Source: Streptomyces shenzhenensis (lineage in GTDB: Bacteria > Actinomycetota > Actinomycetes > Streptomycetales > Streptomycetaceae). From it: a stretch of DNA of 64,000 bases. This document shows positions 25,954 through 35,735 of the stretch, in pieces. The DNA lies in the NCBI RefSeq assembly GCF_003688995.1, contig NZ_PENI01000002.1, positions 310,001-374,000 on the forward strand, in the 5' to 3' direction. The position numbers and the translations under genes were made by a program. The notes under the pieces were generated by a model that was not told where the DNA came from, searched no databases, and was given only the letters and a program-made list of their open reading frames with translations. The number at the start of each line of letters is the position of its first letter. Within the stretch, counting starts at the first letter, position 1.

Positions 25954-26355
25954 TCACGCGCTCAGGAGCCGCTGCTGACGCAGCAGCGAGGCGAGCGCCG
26001 AGGCGAACTCCACCGGATCCACCGGCAGGGTCACCGCGGCATCGGCCCGGCTCCAGGTCGCCAGCCACGCGTCCTGGGGCCGCCCCATCAGCAGCAGCAC
26101 CGGCGGGCAGTGGAACACCTCGTCCTTGATCTGCCGGCAGACCCCCATGCCGCCCATCGGCACGGCCTCGCCGTCCAGCACGCAGACGTCGATCCCGCCG
26201 CGGTCCAGCTCGCGGATGACGGCGGCCGGGGTCGCGCACTCCACGAACTCGACCAACGGGACATCGGGGGCGGGCCGCCGGCCGGTGGCCATCCGTACCT
26301 GCTCGCGGGTGGTGGAGTCGTCGCTGTAGACCAGCACCGTGGCGGTCGGCTGCAT
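25954..26355 (-). CDS. Stand-alone receiver-like protein (133 aa)
   Basis: GGAGG lies seven bases ahead of the ATG at 26355. The product folds like a response-regulator receiver with no output domain: strand 1 VLVYSDD, strand 3 GIDVCVLDGEAVPMGGMGVC with an Asp at the phospho-acceptor position, and strand 4 VLLLMGRPQD. The usual Lys of strand 5 is not obvious, since the end reads AAVTLPVDPVEF, so it may be a pseudo-receiver that is not phosphorylated in the normal way. It is divergent from ctaE with 145 bp between them, which suggests, but does not show, a link to respiratory gene control. Confidence 0.75.
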   Translation of the reverse strand: MQPTATVLVYSDDSTTREQVRMATGRRPAPDVPLVEFVECATPAAVIRELDRGGIDVCVLDGEAVPMGGMGVCRQIKDEVFHCPPVLLLMGRPQDAWLATWSRADAAVTLPVDPVEFASALASLLRQQRLLSA

Positions 26356-26490
26356 TGTTCCTCCGAGACGTCGGCGTCGTGCGGACAGGGCCGTTGGGGC
26401 GGATGCTACTCCCATGAACACCACGTCAACACCGGTATGACAGGGCCAGACACTCCGAACTGCACCCCCGGGAGTGAGGGCGGGATAAGC

Positions 26491-26509
26491 GACCGACATA
26501 ATGTCGGTC
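26491..26509. promoter_or_regulatory. Perfect 9-bp palindrome overlapping the ctaE start
   Basis: GACCGACAT-A-ATGTCGGTC is a perfect dyad. It covers the ATG at 26501 and contains TAATGT (26499-26504), which could be a -10 element for a leaderless message beginning at the GTG at 26510. Such a site would be an operator placed on the core promoter. Confidence 0.45.
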
Positions 26510-27121
26510 GTGGCGACAGCAACGACAGTAGAAACCGGGCACGCGCACCCGTCGGTCAACCGGCCGAACCTCACCAGCGTCGGAACCATCATCTGGCTGA
26601 GTTCCGAGCTGATGTTCTTCGCGGCCCTCTTCGCGATGTACTTCACCCTGCGATCGGTGACCGGACCGGATCACTGGAAGTCGATGGCGCACGCGCTCAA
26701 CGTGCCCTTCTCGGCGACCAACACCACGATCCTGGTGCTCTCCTCGCTCACCTGCCAGCTCGGCGTGTTCGCCGCCGAGCGCGGTGACGTGAAGAAGCTC
26801 CGCGGCTGGTTCATCGTCACCTTCGTCATGGGTGCGATCTTCATCGGCGGCCAGATCTACGAGTACACGGAGCTGGTGAAGAAGGACGGGATCTCTCTGT
26901 CCTCCGACCCGTACGGTTCCGTGTTCTACCTGACCACCGGCTTCCACGGCCTGCACGTGACGGGCGGTCTCATCGCCTTCCTGCTGGTCCTCGGCCGCAC
27001 CTACGCGGCGAAGAGGTTCACGCACGAGCAGGCGACCGCCGCCATCGTCGTGTCCTACTACTGGCACTTCGTCGATGTCGTCTGGATCGGCCTCTTCGCC
27101 ACGATCTACCTGATCAAGTAA
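26501..27121 (+). CDS. ctaE: Cytochrome c oxidase subunit III
   Basis: The 206-residue protein has five membrane helices, the short form of subunit III usual in actinobacteria. Typical segments are [35 protein letters not shown] and [14 protein letters not shown] with the family's conserved His-Phe-Val-Asp. It stabilises subunit I and its proton uptake. It starts the ctaE-qcrCAB cluster, and no terminator separates it from qcrC (75 bp). No ribosome site precedes ATG 26501. The GTG at 26510, three codons in, is the better start if the message is leaderless. The palindrome at 26491-26509 lies over this choice. Confidence 0.93.
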   Translation: MSVVATATTVETGHAHPSVNRPNLTSVGTIIWLSSELMFFAALFAMYFTLRSVTGPDHWKSMAHALNVPFSATNTTILVLSSLTCQLGVFAAERGDVKKLRGWFIVTFVMGAIFIGGQIYEYTELVKKDGISLSSDPYGSVFYLTTGFHGLHVTGGLIAFLLVLGRTYAAKRFTHEQATAAIVVSYYWHFVDVVWIGLFATIYLIK

Positions 27122-27196
27122 CTCGGCGGGCCGGACGACGGCCACCGATCCATCACAGAAGCATCGACGCAGAAGATCCTGACACCGGGGTAATCC

Positions 27197-28009
27197 GTGA
27201 AAAAGCTCTCCGCACGACGACGCCATCCGCTGGCGGCGGTCGTCGTCCTACTCTTCGCGCTGGCGGCCACCGGGGGGCTGTACGCCGCGTTTGCGCCTGC
27301 GGGCAAGGCGCAGGCCGACGAGACCGCCCAGTCCCTGACCATCGAGGAGGGCAAGAGGCTCTATTCGGTCGGCTGCGCCAGCTGCCACGGCACCGGTGGC
27401 CAGGGCTCCTCCGACGGGCCGAGCCTCGTGGGTGTGGGTGCCGCGGCCGTGGACTTCCAGGTGGGCACCGGCCGGATGCCGGCCGCGACCTCCCAGGGCG
27501 CCCAGGTCCCGAAGAAGAAGAACATCTACACGCAGGCCGAGATCGACCAGCTCGCGGCGTACATCGCCTCGCTGGGCGCCGGTCCCGAGGTGCCGACGAA
27601 GGCGCAGTACGGTCCGGAGGGTGCCGACATCGCCAAGGGCGGTGACCTGTTCCGCACCAACTGTGCGCAGTGCCACAACTTCACCGGCAAGGGCGGTGCG
27701 CTGACCAAGGGCAAGTTCGCGCCGAACCTCGAAGGCGTCGACCCGAAGCACATCTACGAGGCCATGCAGACCGGCCCGCAGAACATGCCCTCCTTCCCCG
27801 ACACCACGCTGTCGGAGAAGAACAAGAAGGACATCATCGCGTACCTGGACGCGGTCAACAGCAGCGACACCGAGAACCCGGGTGGCCTGTCGCTGGGCGG
27901 TCTCGGACCGGTCAGCGAGGGTCTGTTCGCGTGGATCTTCGGACTGGGCGCACTGGTCGCGGTCGCCGTCTGGGTCGCCGCTCGGACCGCAAAGGCCAAG
28001 AGGTCATGA
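27197..28009 (+). CDS. qcrC: Diheme cytochrome c subunit of the cytochrome bc complex
   Basis: The 270-residue protein has an N-terminal signal-anchor helix (residues 11-32), two cytochrome c domains with CASCH (C60, C63, H64) and CAQCH (C156, C159, H160), and a C-terminal membrane helix (LFAWIFGLGALVAVAVWVAA). The double heme domain substitutes for a soluble cytochrome c and bridges directly to CtaC in the bcc-aa3 supercomplex of actinobacteria. GTG start at 27197. Its stop overlaps the qcrA ATG (ATGA). Confidence 0.95.
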   Translation: MKKLSARRRHPLAAVVVLLFALAATGGLYAAFAPAGKAQADETAQSLTIEEGKRLYSVGCASCHGTGGQGSSDGPSLVGVGAAAVDFQVGTGRMPAATSQGAQVPKKKNIYTQAEIDQLAAYIASLGAGPEVPTKAQYGPEGADIAKGGDLFRTNCAQCHNFTGKGGALTKGKFAPNLEGVDPKHIYEAMQTGPQNMPSFPDTTLSEKNKKDIIAYLDAVNSSDTENPGGLSLGGLGPVSEGLFAWIFGLGALVAVAVWVAARTAKAKRS

Positions 28010-29064
28010 GTAGCCAAGACATTCCAGAAGAGAACCTGCCGGCCGAGCACGCCGGCCAGCCCGGCGCAGTGAGCGTCGCGGACGAGAAGGACCCGTTCGC
28101 CGACCCGGGGCTGCCGCCGCACGAGCACCGGATCCAGGACATCGACGAGCAGGCCGCCAAGCGGTCCGAGCGGACCGTCGCCCTGCTGTTCACGCTGTCG
28201 ATGCTGGCCACCGTCGGTTTCATCGCCGCGTTCGTGGCGATCCCGCACGACAGGTCGATCTTCGTCTTCCCGATCGGTCATGTCAGCGCGCTCAACTTCG
28301 CGCTCGGCCTGACGCTCGGCGCGGCGCTGTTCTGCATCGGCGCGGGCGCGGTCCACTGGGCCCGCACCCTGATGTCCGACGCGGAGATCGCCGACGAGCG
28401 GCACCCGATCGAGGCGAGCCCCGAGGTCCGCGAGAAGGTGCACGCGGACTTCAAGCAGGGCGCCAAGGAGTCGGTGCTCGGCCGCCGCAAGCTGATCCGC
28501 AACACGATGTTCGGCGCGCTCACCCTGGTGCCGCTCTCCGGCGTCGTCCTGCTGCGCGACCTCGGTCCGCTGCCCGAGAGCAAGCTCCGCCACACGCTGT
28601 GGAAGAACGGCACGCTGCTCGTCAACATGAACACCAACGAGCCGCTGCGTCCCTCGGACGTCGCCGTCGGCTCGCTGACCTTCGCCAAGCCCGAGGGCCT
28701 GGAGGAGCACGACGAGGAGTTCCAGACCGAGATCGCCAAGGCCGCCCTGATGATCGTCCGGATCCAGCCGGACAACATCAAGGACAGGCGCGAGCTCGAG
28801 TGGTCGCACGAGGGCATCGTGGCGTACTCGAAGATCTGCACCCACGTCGGTTGCCCGATCTCGCTGTACGAGCAGCAGACGCACCACGTGCTCTGCCCGT
28901 GCCACCAGTCCACCTTCGACCTCTCCGACGGTGCCCGAGTGATCTTCGGTCCCGCCGGCCACGCCCTGCCGCAGCTGCGCATCGGCGTGAGTGACGAGGG
29001 CTACCTTCAGGCGCTCGGCGACTTCGCGGAGCCCGTCGGTCCTGCTTTCTGGGAGCGCGGATGA
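28006..29064 (+). CDS. qcrA: Rieske iron-sulfur subunit of the cytochrome bc complex
   Basis: The 352-residue protein has a long charged cytosolic N-terminus and three membrane helices, the actinobacterial form, whereas most Rieske proteins have one. The C-terminal [2Fe-2S] domain carries ligands C278, H280, C297 and H300, with C283 and C299 placed for the stabilising disulfide (CTHVGC, CPCHQS). It moves electrons from quinol to QcrC. The ATG overlaps the qcrC stop, and its own stop overlaps the qcrB ATG. Confidence 0.95.
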   Translation: MSSQDIPEENLPAEHAGQPGAVSVADEKDPFADPGLPPHEHRIQDIDEQAAKRSERTVALLFTLSMLATVGFIAAFVAIPHDRSIFVFPIGHVSALNFALGLTLGAALFCIGAGAVHWARTLMSDAEIADERHPIEASPEVREKVHADFKQGAKESVLGRRKLIRNTMFGALTLVPLSGVVLLRDLGPLPESKLRHTLWKNGTLLVNMNTNEPLRPSDVAVGSLTFAKPEGLEEHDEEFQTEIAKAALMIVRIQPDNIKDRRELEWSHEGIVAYSKICTHVGCPISLYEQQTHHVLCPCHQSTFDLSDGARVIFGPAGHALPQLRIGVSDEGYLQALGDFAEPVGPAFWERG

Positions 29065-30698
29065 GCACTGCATCGAACCAAGAGGCCCGCTCTCGCGGGA
29101 AGGCACCGGCCGGCGAACGCGTCGCCGACTGGGCCGACGGCCGGCTCGGGATCTACTCCCTGGCCAAGGCCAACATGCGCAAGATCTTCCCCGACCACTG
29201 GTCGTTCATGCTGGGTGAGGTCTGCCTCTACAGCTTCATCATCATCATCCTCACGGGTGTGTATCTGACGCTGTTCTTCCACCCGTCGATGAACGAGGTG
29301 GAGTACCACGGCTCGTACGTCCCGCTGCAGGGACAGCTGATGTCCGAGGCGTTCAGCTCGACCCTGCACATCTCCTTCGACGTGCGCGGTGGTCTGCTGG
29401 TCCGGCAGATCCACCACTGGGCCGCGCTGATCTTCCTCGCTGGCATGTTCGTGCACATGATGCGCGTGTTCTTCACCGGCGCGTTCCGCAAGCCGCGTGA
29501 GATCAACTGGCTGTTCGGCTTCCTGCTGTTCGTCCTCGGCATGTTCACCGGCTTCACCGGTTACTCGCTCCCGGACGACCTGCTCTCCGGCACCGGTGTC
29601 CGCTTCATGGAGGGCGCGATCCTGTCCGTGCCGATCGTCGGCACGTACCTCTCGTTCTTCCTCTTCGGCGGCGAGTTCCCCGGCCACGACTTCGTGGCCC
29701 GGTTCTACTCGGTCCACATCCTGCTGCTGCCGGGCATCATGCTCGGCCTGGTGGTCGGCCACCTGATCCTGGTCTTCTACCACAAGCACACGCAGTTCGC
29801 GGGCCCCGGAAAGACCGAGAAGAACGTCGTCGGCATGCCGCTGCTGCCGGTCTACATGGCCAAGGCCGGAGGCTTCTTCTTCCTGGTCTTCGGCGTCATC
29901 GCGGCCATCGCGGCCGTCGCGCAGATCAACCCGATCTGGGCCATCGGCCCCTACCGCGCGGACCAGGTGTCCACCGGCGCCCAGCCGGACTGGTACATGG
30001 GCTTCGCCGAGGGTCTGATCCGCTTCATGCCGGGCTGGGAGATCAACCTCTGGGGCCACACGCTCGTCCTGGGCGTGTTCATCCCGCTGGTCGCCTTCCC
30101 GCTGGTCCTGGCGGCGATCGCGGTCTACCCGTTCATCGAGTCCTGGATCACCGGCGACAAGAGCGAGCACCACATCCTGGACCGCCCGCGCAACGCCCCG
30201 ACCCGTACCGCGTTCGGTGTCGCCTGGATCACCATCTACATGATCACCCTGGTCGGCGGTGGCAACGACCTGTGGGCCACCCATCTGCACCTGTCGATCA
30301 ACGCCGTCACCTGGTTCGTCCGGATCTTCTTCTTCGCCGGACCGGTCATCGCGTTCCTCGTCACCAAGCGGATCTGCCTGGGCCTGCAGCGCCGGGACCG
30401 CGAGAAGGTGCTGCACGGCCGCGAGACGGGCATCATCAAGCGCCTGCCGCACGGTGAGTTCATCGAGGTCCACGAGCCGCTCAGCCAGGAGCAGCTGCAC
30501 ACCCTCACGGCTCACCACCAGTACGAGCCGGCCGAGGTCGGCCCGACGGTCGACGAGAACGGCGTCGAGCGGAAGGTGAAGGGTTCCGAGAAGCTGCGCG
30601 CCAAGCTCAGCGACGCCTACTACGGCGAGGACGCCCAGATCCCGAAGCCCACCGTCGAGGAGTACAAGGAGATCACGAGCGGCCACGGCCACCACTGA
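29061..30698 (+). CDS. qcrB: Cytochrome b subunit of the cytochrome bc complex
   Basis: The 545-residue length and eight or more helices, with a hydrophilic C-terminal tail of about 120 residues, fit actinobacterial QcrB. Heme b ligands lie in SSTLHISFDVRGG and QIHHWAALIFLAGMFVHMMR on helix 2, and in YSVHILLLPG with GHLILVFYHKHTQ on helix 4. A PDWY-type quinol-site segment (QPDWYMGFAEG) is present. The ATG overlaps the qcrA stop. A very strong 17-bp hairpin 22 bp after the stop closes the ctaE-qcrCAB transcription unit. Confidence 0.95.
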   Translation: MSTASNQEARSRGKAPAGERVADWADGRLGIYSLAKANMRKIFPDHWSFMLGEVCLYSFIIIILTGVYLTLFFHPSMNEVEYHGSYVPLQGQLMSEAFSSTLHISFDVRGGLLVRQIHHWAALIFLAGMFVHMMRVFFTGAFRKPREINWLFGFLLFVLGMFTGFTGYSLPDDLLSGTGVRFMEGAILSVPIVGTYLSFFLFGGEFPGHDFVARFYSVHILLLPGIMLGLVVGHLILVFYHKHTQFAGPGKTEKNVVGMPLLPVYMAKAGGFFFLVFGVIAAIAAVAQINPIWAIGPYRADQVSTGAQPDWYMGFAEGLIRFMPGWEINLWGHTLVLGVFIPLVAFPLVLAAIAVYPFIESWITGDKSEHHILDRPRNAPTRTAFGVAWITIYMITLVGGGNDLWATHLHLSINAVTWFVRIFFFAGPVIAFLVTKRICLGLQRRDREKVLHGRETGIIKRLPHGEFIEVHEPLSQEQLHTLTAHHQYEPAEVGPTVDENGVERKVKGSEKLRAKLSDAYYGEDAQIPKPTVEEYKEITSGHGHH

Positions 30699-30720
30699 TC
30701 GCTGCGCACGCCACACACAC

Positions 30721-30759
30721 GCGAGGGGCCCCGTCCGGTGTTCGGACGGGGCCCCTCGC
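30721..30759 (+). terminator. 17-bp perfect hairpin terminator after qcrB
   Basis: The stem runs 30721-30737 against 30743-30759 with the loop GTGTT and is followed by GTTTTC. It is the strongest intrinsic terminator in the window. Confidence 0.95.
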
Positions 30760-30820
30760 GTTTTCGCCGGGTCGATAGGGTGGGGGCGATTCGCACATGA
30801 CGACGACCCAGGAGCGGCTG

Positions 30821-31885
<1,065 letters not shown>

Positions 31886-31909
31886 ACCCCCGTACGGCGA
31901 GGTGACGCG

Positions 31910-31938
31910 AGGCGTGGTCCAGGATCCGGACCGCGCCT
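31910..31938 (+). terminator. Probable terminator after trpD
   Basis: AGGCG-T-GGTCC (31910-31920) pairs with GGACC-G-CGCCT (31928-31938) around a short loop, with one T-G opposition. It ends 36 bp before the riboswitch. Confidence 0.65.
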
Positions 31939-31973
31939 TGCGCACGGAAGATCGTATGGCAGGATGTCCTTCA

Positions 31974-32126
31974 GGTCATGAGCGACAGTCATTCGGCCCC
32001 GGCCGACTGTCCGGCAACCCTCCGTCCGTGGCGGGGTGCCCCGGGTGAAGACCAGGCCGTAGGCAGCGAGGTCTGCGGCAAGCGCGGACCCCTCGCACTC
32101 TGCTGAGTGACACAGCCCAGGGGTCC
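31974..32126 (+). ncRNA. SAM-IV riboswitch with downstream expression platform
   Basis: From 31974 the sequence carries the hallmarks of the actinobacterial SAM-IV aptamer: GGTCATGAG at the start of P1/P2, CCGGCAACC in the S-box-like core, and GGTGCCCCGGGTGAAGACC later on. The aptamer should end near 32085. Beyond it, GGACCCCT at 32086-32093 pairs with AGGGGTCC at 32119-32126 and is a likely regulatory stem. SAM-IV elements are known to control sulfur-amino-acid genes in Actinomycetales, so binding of S-adenosylmethionine should lower expression of the PLP enzyme that follows at 32281. Confidence 0.85.
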
Positions 32127-32147
32127 TGGTCGTCGAGGGAGCCTCTC

Positions 32148-32168
32148 GTGAGCAAGCGAATGCGATAG
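32148..32168 (+). other. Possible six-codon leader ORF between riboswitch and gene
   Basis: GAGGGAG is followed, about seven bases on, by a GTG that opens MSKRMR and then a TAG. It has no cysteine or methionine run that would suggest attenuation, and it may be chance. The rest of the leader to 32280 includes GGGAG ahead of the real gene. Confidence 0.25.
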
Positions 32169-32280
32169 GGCCGCAGAGCCCCGCCTCCGCATCCCCTTTT
32201 CACCCCTTCACACGCCGAGCCCTGCCCGACGCAGGACTGCTCGCGCGGTGAATTCCGCTTGCTTTCACGGGAGTTGAGCC

Positions 32281-33642
32281 ATGTCCGCCTCCACCGCTGC
32301 CGCCGCCCAGTCCGTCTGTGCCCCGCTGCCCGTCCTCGGCCGCGATGTCACCGTGCCGCTCGTCACCGGCGGCGAGGTCACCTACGCCGCCCTCGACTAC
32401 GCGGCCAGCGCCCCCGCCCTCCAGCGCGTCTGGGACGACGTGGCCGCCTATGCCCCGTACTACGGCAGCGTGCACCGCGGCGCCGGCTACCTCTCGCAGC
32501 TGTCCACCGACCTGTTCGAGAACGCCCGCGCGACCGTCGCCGAGTTCCTGGACTGCCGCCCCGACGACCAGCTGATCTTCACCCGCTCCACCACCGACTC
32601 GCTCAACCTGCTGGCGGCCGCGCTCCCGGCCGACTGCCAGGTCTTCGTGTTCGAGACCGAGCACCACGCCTCGCTGCTGCCCTGGAAGGACGCCCGGGTC
32701 AGCTACCTCGACGCGCCGCGCACCCCCGCACAGGCCGTCGCGACCCTGGAGGCGGCGCTGGCCGGCCGTGACCGGCGCGGCCCGGCCCTGGTCTGTGTCA
32801 CCGGCGCCTCCAACGTCACCGGCGAGCTGTGGCCGGTGCGCGAGCTGGCCGCCACCGCCCATGCGCACGGCGCCCGGATCGTCCTGGACGCCGCGCAGCT
32901 CGCCCCGCACCACCCGGTGTCGGTGCGGGACCTCGACGTCGACTGGGTCGCCTTCTCCGGGCACAAGCTGTACGCCCCGTTCGGCGCCGGTGTGCTGGCC
33001 GGACGCGCCGACTGGCTGCGCGCGGCCGAGCCGTATCTCGCGGGCGGCGGGGCGAGCCGTACGGTCACCCGGCGGGCGGACGGGGGAGTGGCCGTGGAGT
33101 GGCACGAGACGGCTGCCCGCCATGAGGCCGGTTCACCGAACGTGATCGGCGCCTACGCCGTCGCCTCGGCCTGCAAGGCCCTCACGGAGGCCGGCTTCGA
33201 CACCCTGGTCGCCCGTGAGCGGCATCTGATCGACAAGGTCCGCGCGGGGCTCGCCGAGGTCCCCGAGGTCCGGGTCCTCTCCCTCTTCGGCGACGACGCC
33301 CCGCGGGTCGGCGTGCTCTCCTTCGTGGTCGAGGGCTGGAACAGCTCCCACTTCGCGGCCGCGCTCTCCGCCGAGTACGGCATCGGCGTCCGCGACGGGC
33401 TCTTCTGCGCCCACCCCCTCGTCCGCACCCTCCTGGGCAGCGACCCGCAGTCCCAGGGTGAGTGCGGCGCCCCGGAGGCCGCGCCCGGCGAGAAGTCCCT
33501 CAACGCGATCCGCGTCAGCTTCGGCGCGGGGACGCCCGACGAGCACGTCGACCGGTTCGTGAACGCCGTGCGGCAGCTGATCCGCGGCGGCGCGCAGTGG
33601 CAGTACCACACAGAAAACGGCCGCTGCGTCCCCACCACCTGA
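32281..33642 (+). CDS. Class V aminotransferase-fold PLP enzyme under SAM-IV control
   Basis: The 453-residue protein has the desulfurase-like fold: LDYAASAP near residue 40, ETEHHASLLPW with the PLP-stacking His, VLDAAQLAPHHPV with the PLP Asp, and K229 in FSGHKLYAPFG as the Schiff-base lysine. It lacks the flexible catalytic-loop Cys pattern of NifS/IscS; instead FCAHPLVRTLLG follows GIGVRDGL. Placement directly under a SAM-IV riboswitch points to sulfur-amino-acid metabolism, for example cysteine or homocysteine chemistry, but the substrate is unproven. GGGAG stands nine bases ahead of the ATG. Confidence 0.85.
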   Translation: MSASTAAAAQSVCAPLPVLGRDVTVPLVTGGEVTYAALDYAASAPALQRVWDDVAAYAPYYGSVHRGAGYLSQLSTDLFENARATVAEFLDCRPDDQLIFTRSTTDSLNLLAAALPADCQVFVFETEHHASLLPWKDARVSYLDAPRTPAQAVATLEAALAGRDRRGPALVCVTGASNVTGELWPVRELAATAHAHGARIVLDAAQLAPHHPVSVRDLDVDWVAFSGHKLYAPFGAGVLAGRADWLRAAEPYLAGGGASRTVTRRADGGVAVEWHETAARHEAGSPNVIGAYAVASACKALTEAGFDTLVARERHLIDKVRAGLAEVPEVRVLSLFGDDAPRVGVLSFVVEGWNSSHFAAALSAEYGIGVRDGLFCAHPLVRTLLGSDPQSQGECGAPEAAPGEKSLNAIRVSFGAGTPDEHVDRFVNAVRQLIRGGAQWQYHTENGRCVPTT

Positions 33643-34558
33643 CCGCCCCTGCCGGCGGCCCCGGGGCCAGAGCGGGCGCTTGGTTTCGGGGGACGTACGG
33701 ACGTACGGTCGCCAGCGTCATCGCTGTCGGGCGGATCACCCCGCCGTTCGGGGGCCCCTGGCCCCCGCCGGGACGTGCCTGCACCGTGGCGCGGGTCAGT
33801 TGCCCAGGCCGACGGTGAAGGCTGTGTCGGGCATTCGCAGACGGCTGGCCGGGGGCGAGGCGCCGCCTGGGAACGGGTCGTGCGGGGGAGGCGGACGTAC
33901 GGTCGTCAGCGCCGTCGCTGTCGGGTGGGGCACCACCCCTGCCGGGAAGCGTCGCGGACGTGGGGGTCAGTTGTCCAGGCCGCCGGCGAAGGCTGCGTCG
34001 GGCATCCGCAAGCGGCTGGCCGGGGCGCGAGGCGCCGCCTGGGAACGGGGCGTGCGGCGGGGTGGACGTACGGTCGGCGGCGTTGTGGCTGTCGGGTGGG
34101 GCACTCCGATACCCGGGTCACCCGGCAGTCGCCGTCAGGACCGGATGATCCTTCCCCTGCCGCGCTGCGGGCCGTACGCCGTACCGACGACAAGAACGGA
34201 CCGGGCCGCAGGCGGCTGGCGGCGGGGTGGCGTGGCACGGCCTGCGAGTGGGCCGTACGGTCGTCAGCGCCGTCGCTGTCGGGAAGAGTGCGGGGCCGCA
34301 CGTCGTACCAGCGGCAGGAAGACCGGGCCGGGAAGCGTCGCGGACGAGGGCGTCAGCTGTCCAGGCCGCCGGCGAAGGCTGCGTCGGGCATCCGCAGGCG
34401 GCTGGCCGGGTGGCGGAGGTGGACGTACGGTCGGCGGCGTTGTGGCTGTCGGGCGGGGCACCCCGTTACCCGGGTCACCCGGCAGTCGTCGTCAGGAGCG
34501 GATGACCTTCACGCCTGGCGGCCCGCTCGGCGGTCGGCCGCCGTGGGCACGGAGTGGG
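33643..34558. repeat. Complex repeat array (five units, higher-order period about 357 bp) with copies of the RAM-gene 3' end
   Basis: A GTACGGTCG word opens each unit at 33703, 33897, 34068, 34255 and 34425. Units 2 and 4 resemble each other, as do 3 and 5, with spacings of 358 and 357 bp, so the pair of units was itself duplicated. Units 1, 2 and 4 contain a block that begins GTCAGTTGTCCAGGCCG and continues GCGAAGGCTGC (at about 33793, 33965 and 34351). The same block is the true 3' end and stop codon of the adjacent minus-strand gene at 34559. No gene is supported in these 916 bp. Confidence 0.85.
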
Positions 34559-34840
34559 TCAGTTGTCCAGGCCGATGGCGAAGGCTGCTTCCAGGTCGTG
34601 TTGGGAGTAGGTGCGGAACGCCACGTGCGTGTCCGTGGCCTCCACGCCCTGGATCTTGCTGATGCGGCCGGGGATGACCTCGGCGAGGTCCTCGTGCCGG
34701 CCCACCCGGACCATGGCGATCAGATCGTACGTGCCCGTGACCGAGAAGACCTCGCTGACGTTGTCCAGCGCCGCGATCTGCTCGGCGATCTCGGGAATCC
34801 GGTCCACGCTGGTCTTGATGAGCACGATCGCGGTGATCAC
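34559..34840 (-). CDS. Stand-alone Lrp/AsnC ligand-binding (RAM) domain protein
   Basis: The 93 residues form one RAM domain with no helix-turn-helix: MITAIVLIKTSVDRIPEIAEQIAALD for strand 1 and helix 1, VTGTYDLIAMVRVG for the central strands and the ligand turn, and ending DLEAAFAIGLDN. Such small proteins form dimers or octamers that bind amino acids and often modulate full-length Lrp regulators. The GTG at 34840 overlaps the rhomboid stop as GTGA and follows GGGAGAG, so the two are coupled. Copies of its last codons are scattered in the repeat array just downstream. Confidence 0.88.
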   Translation of the reverse strand: MITAIVLIKTSVDRIPEIAEQIAALDNVSEVFSVTGTYDLIAMVRVGRHEDLAEVIPGRISKIQGVEATDTHVAFRTYSQHDLEAAFAIGLDN

Positions 34841-35580
34841 GGCTGTTTCTCTCCCTCGGGAGCCGGAGCTGGGGCGGCCCTCACTCTAGCCCGACGCCCG
34901 AACCGCACCCACGCGAAGACGAAGCCCAGCGAGAAGCCCACCAGGTGGGCCAGGTACGCCACCCCCGGCCCCTGGGTGGCCTGCCGCGCCGCCACCCACT
35001 GCAGGGCCGCCCAGAAGGGCAGCACGACCCAGGCGGGGAAGCGCAGCGGGAGGAAGAAGAGGAAGGGGAGGAGACTGGTGACACGAGCGCCGGGGAACAG
35101 GAACAGGAACGCCCCCAGGACCGCGGAGATCGCCCCGGAGGCGCCGACCAGGGACTGCTGGGAGGCGGCGTTGGCGGCCGCGTAACCGATCAGCGCCAGA
35201 TAGCCGCAGCCGACGTAGAACAGGGTGAACTGCACGCGGCCCATCCGTTCCTCGGTCATCACCCCGAAGACGTAGAGGAAGAGCATGTTGCCGAGCAGAT
35301 GCACCCAGCTGCCGTGCACGAACAGTGCCGTGGCCGGGGTGAGCGCCTCCCCGGCCGGGCCGTCGAACAGGTTCGCCGGGACGACACCCCAGCGCCGGAA
35401 GTACGCCCGCTGCTCGGCCAGCAGCCCGTCACCGGTGCCGTACGCCGGATTGAACCCGGACGCGGGCCCGATCACGAAGATCAGGCAGCACAGGGCGATC
35501 AGGGCGTGCGTCATCGGCGCCGACGAGCCGCGGACCGCTCTGAAGAACCGCCCGGCCGTCGCGCTCCAGTTGCTGATCAT
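34837..35580 (-). CDS. Rhomboid-family intramembrane serine protease
   Basis: The 247-residue protein has six or seven hydrophobic segments and the complete rhomboid signature: HGSWVHLLGNMLFL (oxyanion His and Asn, residues 89-102), catalytic S148 in GASGA and the partner H212 in YLAHLVGF. It should cleave membrane helices of unknown targets. The ATG at 35580 has no clear ribosome site, and a GTG two codons upstream is possible. It is translationally coupled to the RAM-domain protein downstream, an arrangement I also recall from other Streptomyces. The tail is Arg/Ala/Pro-rich and cytosolic. Confidence 0.9.
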   Translation of the reverse strand: MISNWSATAGRFFRAVRGSSAPMTHALIALCCLIFVIGPASGFNPAYGTGDGLLAEQRAYFRRWGVVPANLFDGPAGEALTPATALFVHGSWVHLLGNMLFLYVFGVMTEERMGRVQFTLFYVGCGYLALIGYAAANAASQQSLVGASGAISAVLGAFLFLFPGARVTSLLPFLFFLPLRFPAWVVLPFWAALQWVAARQATQGPGVAYLAHLVGFSLGFVFAWVRFGRRARVRAAPAPAPEGEKQP

Positions 35581-35735
35581 GAACACAGAGCATGACGTAA
35601 CGGCACGCAGTAGCACAGACCGCCTCGCCGCCGTGGACGAACAGGCGACGAGGACCCACCAGGCCGTAGGGTTACGACCCACACGCGCCGGGCAGACGGC
35701 GCGTCACGGACACTGGAAGGAAGCGAACAGTCACG

